Shown: piece by piece, positions 42,344 through 47,942 of the stretch
Layout: every line of letters begins with the position of its first letter
Numbering within the stretch: position 1 is the first letter of the stretch
From: Candidatus Prevotella equi
GTDB lineage: Bacteria; Bacteroidota; Bacteroidia; Bacteroidales; Bacteroidaceae
Length of the DNA stretch: 47,942 bases
Reading direction: 5' to 3'
Assembly (NCBI GenBank): GCA_018065145.1
Contig: JAGHTW010000083.1
Span: 1 to 47,942, forward strand
The notes under the pieces: generated by a model
The model's input: only the letters and a program-made list of their open reading frames with translations
Database searches by the model: none
What the model was told of the DNA's origin: nothing
Translations under genes and position numbers: made by a program

Positions 42344-43680
42344 TTCTTGTAAAACTCCAACATCTTTATATTAAGTATTGTCATGTATTTACTCTGCAGC
42401 TCGTTCTGTTGTGCAGAAAGCAATCGTGTCTTTCCATCCTGCAGTTCTACGATATTCTTCAGACCTACTGCAAACTGTTCTGATAACAAGTCGTAAGAGT
42501 CTTTTGCACTTTCGGTACTTACCTTTGCTGCCTTGTACTGGTTCTGGTAGTTCTCTGCCTGAATCCAGTAGTTTTCGATTGTAGAGTACAGTGTTGTCTG
42601 TTTATTTTGTTTCTCCAGTTGTGCTGATTGCTTTTGTATTATTGCCTTGTTCACCGCCGTCCGTGTTTGTCTCTGGTCAAGTATAGGCACACTCACCGTC
42701 ACTCCAGCACCCATGTTGAAGTTTGTCTTCATCTGTTTGTCCCAACGTGTCTCTGTCATAGTGTTCGTATTGGAACCAAGCGACGCATTCATTGATACTG
42801 TAGGCAATCGTCTTGCTGTCGCCATCTTACGCTGAAGTTCTGCACTTTCTATTGCAATATCCGAACTCTTTATCTCTGGTCGGTTCTCTATTGCTCTGTT
42901 ATAAACTGACGAAACGGTAGGAATCGTCTGTAGCGCCATCATGTCTGTCAATTCAGTTCTGTCAGCAACATCAAACGGTTCTTCGTTCGTTATCTGCAAC
43001 AACTGTTTCAATTGTCGTATATACGAACGTGTCTGACTCTCTGCCTGCACCACGTTATACTCATCAAGAGCTCGTGTTGCAGTGAGTTGTGATACGTCAG
43101 CCTTACTCATGGAACCCACTTCCAGCATCTGTTTTCCACGTTCCTCATTCACCTTCGCTGCTTCAAGAGTGCTTTTGTTCACCTTTATTGCCTCTTTCGT
43201 GTAGAGGATCTGTATGTACAGTTGCGCAATCTGCTCCTGAAGGTTCAGTGCCGTAGTTATACTATCCTGTTCCGCTGCGTCTGTAGAAAGCTTGCTTGCC
43301 TTGATTTGGTTGCGGTTAATGTTACCATTCCATACCGTCCAGTTTGCGTTGACAGAATAAGAACCGTTATAATACACCTTGTCCATTGTCAGCTGCGCCT
43401 GACCATCAATCACCTTTGCAGCATTGTCGTTAGGCCATGGTTGATAATTCACCCTGTGTGAACTGCTGAAGTTAAGAGAAGGAAGCAACTGTGCCTTTGC
43501 AGATTCCCAGTCTTCCTGACTTGACTGTCGGGTAAGTCCTGATCTTTGCAGTGAAATGTTGTTGTCCATAGCATACTGTATGCATTCCTCCAGCGTCCAT
43601 GTCTTTGCCGAAGCGGCAATAGATGCTGATGAAAATGCAATCAGTAGTGTTGCAGACTTGATAAATCCTAAAATCTTCAT
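42340..43680 (-). CDS. TolC-family outer-membrane efflux protein
   Basis: The protein has 446 residues from the ATG at 43680 (MKILGFIKSATLLIAFSSAS signal peptide, to SASIAASA). An in-frame TTG/ATG region further upstream is not used. The protein shows the internal duplication of TolC proteins: two copies of a long helical OEP domain (about 35-220 and 230-440). WTLEECIQYAMDNNISLQ at the start of the first is typical. It is the first gene of a four-gene efflux operon driven by a perfect promoter at 43752-43783. Confidence 0.93.
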   Translation of the reverse strand: MKILGFIKSATLLIAFSSASIAASAKTWTLEECIQYAMDNNISLQRSGLTRQSSQEDWESAKAQLLPSLNFSSSHRVNYQPWPNDNAAKVIDGQAQLTMDKVYYNGSYSVNANWTVWNGNINRNQIKASKLSTDAAEQDSITTALNLQEQIAQLYIQILYTKEAIKVNKSTLEAAKVNEERGKQMLEVGSMSKADVSQLTATRALDEYNVVQAESQTRSYIRQLKQLLQITNEEPFDVADRTELTDMMALQTIPTVSSVYNRAIENRPEIKSSDIAIESAELQRKMATARRLPTVSMNASLGSNTNTMTETRWDKQMKTNFNMGAGVTVSVPILDQRQTRTAVNKAIIQKQSAQLEKQNKQTTLYSTIENYWIQAENYQNQYKAAKVSTESAKDSYDLLSEQFAVGLKNIVELQDGKTRLLSAQQNELQSKYMTILNIKMLEFYKK

Positions 43681-43751
43681 ATTTTGTTTTTCTATGATTA
43701 AATACACAAGTAAGACTATACCTTATGATAAAAGTTTATGTTTATCAGTCG

Positions 43752-43783
43752 CAAAGTTACATTATTTGCCTTATATTAACAAA
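43752..43783 (-). promoter_or_regulatory. Bacteroidetes-type promoter of the efflux operon
   Basis: On the minus strand TTTG (43780-43783), a 20-bp spacer, TAACTTTG (43752-43759). The predicted start is near 43745, about 65 nt before the tolC-type ATG. Confidence 0.8.
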
Positions 43784-43821
43784 TATTTGAATTAATATTT
43801 TCTTATTTTGTAAATAATCAT

Positions 43822-43829
43822 TAACTTTG
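43822..43829 (+). promoter_or_regulatory. -7 box of the cyclo-ligase gene, very close to the ATG
   Basis: TAACTTTG ends only 8 bp before the ATG at 43838, so the expected start site is at or just before the start codon. No good -33 TTTG at 19-21 bp. Confidence 0.5.
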
Positions 43830-43837
43830 TTGACATT

Positions 43838-44374
43838 ATGAATAAACAACAGTTAAGGAAATATATTCGTAGTCAGAAATTACTTCACAGCAAGGAAGAA
43901 TGTAAACAGATGTCGGAAGAAATTTGCCGTCATCTCACGTCCAATGTTATGTTGCAGAAAGCCCGTATCGTAGTATCATACTGGCCCTTGCCTGACGAAG
44001 TAGATGTGACTTCCGTTAACGATTATCTTGTAGCAATAGGCAAGACGGTATTGTTGCCCAAGGTTATCAGTGAAACGGAGATGACTTTGCATCGTTATGA
44101 GGGAATGTCATCGTTGCAGTCAGGTGCTTATGGCATCCTTGAGCCGCAGGGTGGGGAGGTGGAGTTGTGCGAACAGGAAGATATTGTGGCAATAGTATCT
44201 GGAATGGCATTCGATACATCCTGTCATCGTCTCGGTCGTGGCAAGGGATATTATGATCGTTTTCTCTCCGCGCACGCGTATATATATAAAATAGGTGTAT
44301 GTTATCCGTTCCAAAATGTTGACGAAGTGCCAGCTGATAAGCACGATGTAATGATGAATGAGGTGCTTTTTTGA
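43838..44374 (+). CDS. 5-formyltetrahydrofolate cyclo-ligase
   Basis: This 178-residue cytosolic enzyme converts 5-formyl-THF to 5,10-methenyl-THF using ATP, rescuing folate. Family landmarks are the N-terminal MNKQQLRKYIRSQK helix, the ATP/folate segment VVSYWPLPDEVD (~47-58), GILEPQGG (~104-111) and the signature FDTSCHRLGRGKGYYDRFL (~127-145). The start codon appears to lie at the 5' end of the transcript. It is divergent from the efflux operon and followed by the rel gene with its own promoter. Confidence 0.93.
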   Translation: MNKQQLRKYIRSQKLLHSKEECKQMSEEICRHLTSNVMLQKARIVVSYWPLPDEVDVTSVNDYLVAIGKTVLLPKVISETEMTLHRYEGMSSLQSGAYGILEPQGGEVELCEQEDIVAIVSGMAFDTSCHRLGRGKGYYDRFLSAHAYIYKIGVCYPFQNVDEVPADKHDVMMNEVLF

Positions 44375-44391
44375 AAAAATAGCAAGATATA

Positions 44392-44423
44392 TTTGGTAGT
44401 ATAAGATAATTTAACTATTTTTG
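44392..44423 (+). promoter_or_regulatory. Bacteroidetes-type promoter of the rel gene
   Basis: TTTG at 44392-44395, a 20-bp spacer, TATTTTTG at 44416-44423. Start near 44430, a ~63-nt leader to the ATG at 44493. Confidence 0.78.
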
Positions 44424-44492
44424 CAAAATCTTTTCCTTTTTACATTATTAAGGATTATATCAATTATTAACGCCTCTAATACACACACCACT

Positions 44493-46391
44493 ATGGCAAG
44501 CTACGAAATAACCGATGAAGAGATAAGGCGCAGAGCCAATGAAGTTTTCTGTGCCATGGAATTACGTTCATCATTGCAGGAGATGCAATTGATGAACAAG
44601 GCGTTTGAATTTGCATACGAGGCTCATCGTGAGCAGCGTCGTAAGAGTGGTGAACCATATATCATTCATCCTATTGCCGTCGCTCTTATTATCGCAAAGG
44701 AGTTGCAGTTAGGTGCTGCACCAGTGTGTGCTGCTTTCCTGCATGATGTAGTAGAGGATACGCCATGTACTGACGAGAAGATACGTGAGATGTTTGGTGA
44801 GGACGTTGCATTCCTTGTGCGTGTAGTCACCAAGCAGAGCAAGAAGAAATACACCATGTCCAAGCAGCTTGACAATTTCAAGCAGATGCTGGACTCTATG
44901 CACTATGATGTGCGCGCAATCCTTATAAAGCTTGCTGACCGTCTTCATAATATGCGTACTTTGGACTCTATGCGTCCTGACAAGCAGATGAAGATAGCAG
45001 GTGAAACGGATTATTTCTATGCACCATTGGCAAACCGTCTTGGTCTCTATACCATCAAGATAGAACTGGAGAACCTTTCTTTCCGTTTCCGTTGTCCGCA
45101 GATATATGAGAAGATTCTTGGACTTATAGAAAAGGACAAGGAGGCAGACAAGGTGCGTTTGAAATCCTTCCAAGAGAAGATTGATGAGATACTTACTTCT
45201 CACGGCATACGCTATCGTCGTGAGGTAGATTACAAACAGCCATATAATATCTGGCGTAAGATAAACACACGCGGTGTTGACTTTGAACATCTTGAGTGTC
45301 GTCACTTTACGCGTATCGTCTTCCCTGAAGATGTCTATGTGTCTGAGAAGAATATGTGTCTTAATATCTATTCTCTCTTGACGGACAACTTCAAGGAACG
45401 TCCTAGCTCAATCATTAACTATGTTGACCAGCCTAAGCAGAATGGCTATCAGAGTTTCCATACCCAGTTGTTATCAGATTATGGCGTGTGGGAAGAGATT
45501 CACATTCAGTCAGAGCGCATGACAAAGAAAGCGGACCTTGGTTATCTGCTTGATAACGGACGTCGTGACAAGGATATCACGCAGTGGCTGGAGAACTTCC
45601 GTAATGTGTTGAAGGATGTAGCGCGTAACTCTGAGGTAAATCCTGATGGAAAGTCTTTCTTCATACAGTCAGTGCGTGCCTCTTTCTATAATGACGATAT
45701 TCAGGTATATACTCCTGACGGCAAGGCTATCAAGCTGCCGAAGAACTCTACGGCAATAGACTTTGCCTTCAATATTCATACCGAGGTAGGTATGCATGCG
45801 AAGTATGCTAAGATAAACGGCCACCTTGCCTCTGTCAAGACTGTTCTAAAGCGTGGTGACTGTATTGAGATAGGCACATCTCCTGATGTGTGGCCACAGG
45901 AAGATTGGAGAGAAAAGGCTCGTTCTTATAAGGCGTTGCGACATATACACATGTATCTGGACAGCAAGACACACTTGCCATTTAAGCGTTGTCCTTTGTG
46001 TAATCCTATCCCTGGTGAAGAAGTGATAGGCTATAAGCAGAGTGAGAATGATATCGTTTTGCATCGCCGCGACTGTGCTGATGCCATAGGTCTTGCATCG
46101 CAGTACGGTGATAATATCGTAGCGGTAGATTTTAAGGAGGACAAGGATATCGTATATCCTGCTGTCGTAACGGTTCATGCTGTTGACCGTCAGCATCTCT
46201 TGAGCGATATCATTGATAGTATATCCAATAAGTTGCATCTTAGCATCAAGGACCTTCATACCGTTACCGAAGACGAGATAGTAACGTGTACCATAAACTT
46301 CTATATACACAGTTATGGAGAATTGATAACTGTGGTACAGAGCATCCTTAGCATCCCTGATGTTGACGAAGTGTCATACGTAAACCGTTAA
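44493..46391 (+). CDS. RelA/SpoT-family protein, hydrolase intact, synthetase likely degenerate
   Basis: The protein has 632 residues from the ATG at 44493; the frame open from 44421 overlaps the -7 box. The HD hydrolase domain (~30-180) keeps HREQRRKSGEPYIIHP, FLHDVVEDT (His84, Asp85) and LADRLHNMRTL. The synthetase domain (~220-385) keeps NGYQSFH and EIHIQ. However, the segment usually written DLxAxR, with the Asp needed for synthesis, reads CRHFTR, and the preceding G-loop basic motif is also altered. TGS (~405-465) and ACT (~555-630) domains follow. I infer a mainly (p)ppGpp-hydrolysing, SpoT-like protein, with the main synthetase elsewhere. Its stop shares a TTAA with the convergent sigma gene. 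Confidence 0.9.
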   Translation: MASYEITDEEIRRRANEVFCAMELRSSLQEMQLMNKAFEFAYEAHREQRRKSGEPYIIHPIAVALIIAKELQLGAAPVCAAFLHDVVEDTPCTDEKIREMFGEDVAFLVRVVTKQSKKKYTMSKQLDNFKQMLDSMHYDVRAILIKLADRLHNMRTLDSMRPDKQMKIAGETDYFYAPLANRLGLYTIKIELENLSFRFRCPQIYEKILGLIEKDKEADKVRLKSFQEKIDEILTSHGIRYRREVDYKQPYNIWRKINTRGVDFEHLECRHFTRIVFPEDVYVSEKNMCLNIYSLLTDNFKERPSSIINYVDQPKQNGYQSFHTQLLSDYGVWEEIHIQSERMTKKADLGYLLDNGRRDKDITQWLENFRNVLKDVARNSEVNPDGKSFFIQSVRASFYNDDIQVYTPDGKAIKLPKNSTAIDFAFNIHTEVGMHAKYAKINGHLASVKTVLKRGDCIEIGTSPDVWPQEDWREKARSYKALRHIHMYLDSKTHLPFKRCPLCNPIPGEEVIGYKQSENDIVLHRRDCADAIGLASQYGDNIVAVDFKEDKDIVYPAVVTVHAVDRQHLLSDIIDSISNKLHLSIKDLHTVTEDEIVTCTINFYIHSYGELITVVQSILSIPDVDEVSYVNR

Positions 46392-46987
46392 TACAATTCC
46401 AGCGCCATTTTGTTTTCTTTCGCTAAGCGTCTCATGTTGATGAGAGCATAGCGCATGCGTGCCAGTGATGTGTTTATGCTTACGTTCGTTATTGCTGCAA
46501 TCTCTTTGAATGAGAGATTCTGGTAGTATCTCATCATGACCACTTCACGCTGTGCCTCTGGCAGATACTGCACCAGATTGCGTACGTCGGACATCACCTG
46601 TCCATTGGCGATGAGATCCTCGCGTGATGTTTCCATAAGGTCGCGGTCGCTCATCTGTGCTATATTTATATCCTCAACGGCAGAATCCACTATAACCTGT
46701 GTTTTCTGTCTGCGATACCAGTCCATGATAGCGTTATGGGCGATGCGTATCATCCATGCGTTGAACTTTCCTGTTGGTACATATCTTCCTTCCTGAAGCT
46801 TTGTTATAGCCTTCAGGAACGTCTCTTGGAAGAGGTCATTTGCGACTTCTTCGTTGTGTACTATAAAGATAATGTAGGAGAATATACCCGTCTGTGTGCG
46901 ATTCAACAACTCGTCGAATGCGCGGTTATTGCCTTCTACGTATTCCAGGGCCAACTCTTCGTCGGTCAACTGCGATAGATTCTTCAT
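46388..46987 (-). CDS. ECF-type RNA polymerase sigma factor
   Basis: The protein has 199 residues from the ATG at 46987 (MKNLSQLTDEELALEYVEG). A TTG 36 nt upstream is in frame but not used by relatives. Region 2 (about 10-90, with NDLFQETFLKAI and NAWMIRIAHNAIMDWYRRQK) and region 4 (about 140-190, LPEAQREVVMMRYYQNLSFK) are intact. No anti-sigma gene is adjacent. The stop codon overlaps the rel stop in a shared TTAA. A complete vegetative-type promoter lies upstream at 47074-47105. Confidence 0.92.
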   Translation of the reverse strand: MKNLSQLTDEELALEYVEGNNRAFDELLNRTQTGIFSYIIFIVHNEEVANDLFQETFLKAITKLQEGRYVPTGKFNAWMIRIAHNAIMDWYRRQKTQVIVDSAVEDINIAQMSDRDLMETSREDLIANGQVMSDVRNLVQYLPEAQREVVMMRYYQNLSFKEIAAITNVSINTSLARMRYALINMRRLAKENKMALELY

Positions 46988-47073
46988 TTTCTTAAACGTT
47001 TTTGTTAAGTAAATGTTTATCAATAGGCAATAATTTTTAGGGTTTTACGTTATTTATGTCTTATTATTCGGTG

Positions 47074-47105
47074 CAAAGTTAATGTTTTTCTTTCAAACAT
47101 GCAAA
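47074..47105 (-). promoter_or_regulatory. Bacteroidetes-type promoter of the ECF sigma gene
   Basis: On the minus strand TTTG (47102-47105), a 20-bp spacer, TAACTTTG (47074-47081). It sits in the gap after the fur-type stop at 47117, so the sigma gene need not depend on fur transcription. Confidence 0.78.
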
Positions 47106-47116
47106 TTTTTTAACAC

Positions 47117-47518
47117 TTATCTGCATCTTGGGCATACACCTTTTATAATATATTCCGCCTCTTGCATGTCAAAACCCTCTGGCAAATCTACCATTGGAAT
47201 GTTGTAATCCTCAAGGCAGTACGTCTGTCCGCAATTCAGGCACGTGAAGTGTATGTGGTTAAGATGCTGGCTGTCTGTGCACCTGCATACGCAATACTTC
47301 TGGTGTCCCGTTCCATCGTCAATCTCATGCAGCAGATGATGTTCCGTGAAAAGCCTCAAAGCGCGGAAAATGGAAGAGCGATCCATGTTTGGCATCCATC
47401 GTTCCACGTCGTTAAGGGTGAATGTCTCTGATACCTCAGCTATCTCCCTCCATACCAATATTCGTACGGAAGTAGGTTTAATACCGTGCTCTTGCAGATG
47501 TTCTTCTACGCTTTCCAT
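47117..47518 (-). CDS. Fur-family transcriptional regulator
   Basis: This 133-residue dimeric metal-sensing repressor has an N-terminal winged helix (about 10-75) with VERWMPNMDRSSIFRALRLF as recognition region. The C-terminal dimerisation/metal domain has HLNHIHFTCLNCGQTYCLED (His and Cys ligands) and a structural-zinc CxxC pair completed by a final CPRC. It is close to PerR/Zur in size; the metal cannot be inferred. It is divergent from mazG; a TAACTTTG-like -7 box lies 27 bp upstream (47545-47552). Confidence 0.92.
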   Translation of the reverse strand: MESVEEHLQEHGIKPTSVRILVWREIAEVSETFTLNDVERWMPNMDRSSIFRALRLFTEHHLLHEIDDGTGHQKYCVCRCTDSQHLNHIHFTCLNCGQTYCLEDYNIPMVDLPEGFDMQEAEYIIKGVCPRCR

Positions 47519-47544
47519 CGTTGTTTATGGGTCTTTGTTTTCTG

Positions 47545-47552
47545 CAAAGTTA
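47545..47552 (-). promoter_or_regulatory. Probable -7 box for the fur-type gene
   Basis: TAACTTTG on the minus strand; the -33 region is imperfect. Confidence 0.5.
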
Positions 47553-47615
47553 CATGTTTTTTGTGAAATAACGTAATATTTTGCAGTAATTGTTCGTGGA
47601 ATGTGAAAAAAATAG

Positions 47616-47623
47616 TACTTTTG
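47616..47623 (+). promoter_or_regulatory. Probable -7 box for mazG
   Basis: TACTTTTG matches TAnnTTTG; TTCG at 47593-47596 (19-bp spacer) is an imperfect -33. Confidence 0.5.
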
Positions 47624-47664
47624 TAGTGCGTAATAAATATAACACCTTTTTATTTTTCAGACCG

Positions 47665-47942
47665 ATGCATACAAAAGAAGAAACCTTGCAGGCGTTTTCG
47701 CGACTGCTTGACATACAGGATGAGTTAAGAGAGAAATGCCCTTGGGACCATAAGCAGACCAACGAATCACTCCGTCCGCATACTATCGAGGAGGCGTTTG
47801 AACTTTGTGATGCCATCATTAGCGATGATGCCATGGAGATACAAAAGGAGATGGGCGACGTGATGGAACATCTCGTGTTCTATGCTATGATAGGCAGGGA
47901 ACAGGGACGTTTTGATATGTGTGATGTGCTGACGAAGGAAGC
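47665..47942 (+). CDS. mazG: MazG nucleoside triphosphate pyrophosphohydrolase (cut by window end)
   Basis: The first 92 codons are present. CPWDHKQTNESLRPHTIEEA with EEAFELCDAI and the later GDVMEHLVFYA match the first MazG domain: the E-x-x-E and D-x-x-E-type residues bind Mg for NTP hydrolysis to NMP and PPi. The full family length is about 260 residues, so most of the C-terminus lies outside the window. MazG lowers aberrant NTPs and influences (p)ppGpp levels in E. coli. Confidence 0.95.
   Translation, partial: MHTKEETLQAFSRLLDIQDELREKCPWDHKQTNESLRPHTIEEAFELCDAIISDDAMEIQKEMGDVMEHLVFYAMIGREQGRFDMCDVLTKE

Overview
This window looks like a chromosomal segment from a member of the Bacteroidales, most probably Prevotella or a close relative. 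Four things point that way: an rnfBCDGEA operon preceded by an RseC-like gene; lineage-typical families (Porin_10-type porin, DUF4468, DUF5686, TonB-dependent receptor); a secreted pectin-degrading enzyme with a Prevotella-style C-terminal tail; and at least seven promoters of the Bacteroidetes type, TTTG-N19/20-TAnnTTTG. No rRNA, tRNA, CRISPR array, transposase or integrase was found.

Layout. (1) 117-8062, minus strand: a tight four-gene operon that looks like an antiviral or restriction-type module. It encodes a PLD-nuclease/SNF2-helicase fusion, an Eco57I-type adenine methyltransferase and two uncharacterised proteins. (2) 8189-10853, minus strand: an accessory cluster of small toxin-antitoxin-like genes (DUF4160, DUF2442, DUF3791-like) and a YhcG/DUF1016 PD-(D/E)XK nuclease, punctuated by four copies of a palindromic leader-like element. 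(3) 11105-17732: core-type genes, namely a small conserved protein, pgk, a KdsC-like phosphatase, a hotdog thioesterase, a sugar-kinase/RapZ-C fusion, a BASS-family transporter and a secreted DUF362 protein. This stretch carries several 7-bp-period repeat arrays, some of which supply gene stop codons. (4) 17765-23245: a TonB-dependent receptor and a large pectate lyase/pectin methylesterase. (5) 23246-24002: a 757-bp non-coding stretch holding a long leader, a promoter, a 22-bp tandem array and the rnf terminator. (6) 24003-29610: rseC-rnfBCDGEA. (7) 29808-36338: a plus-strand run of pyk, an rluA-type synthase, a 47-residue membrane peptide, DUF4468, a small membrane protein, a porin and queC. 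(8) 36454-39078: a DUF5686 protein. (9) 39174-43680, minus strand: a tolC-macA-macB-type tripartite efflux operon with the ATPase and permease as separate proteins. (10) 43838 to the end: 5-formyl-THF cyclo-ligase, a RelA/SpoT homolog whose hydrolase looks intact but whose synthetase looks degenerate, an ECF sigma factor, a Fur-family regulator and the start of mazG.

How they work together. Regions 1 and 2 form an accessory defence-like island at the left edge. The rest is housekeeping: glycolysis (pgk, pyk), Rnf-driven ion pumping and NADH/ferredoxin balancing, envelope functions (porin, efflux, TonB uptake), stress signalling (Rel, ECF sigma, Fur, MazG) and plant cell-wall pectin use. The least explained observations are the four-gene nuclease-helicase-methylase operon, the leader element repeated through the nuclease/toxin-antitoxin cluster, the sense-oriented heptamer arrays at gene 3' ends, and the kinase-RapZ fusion.
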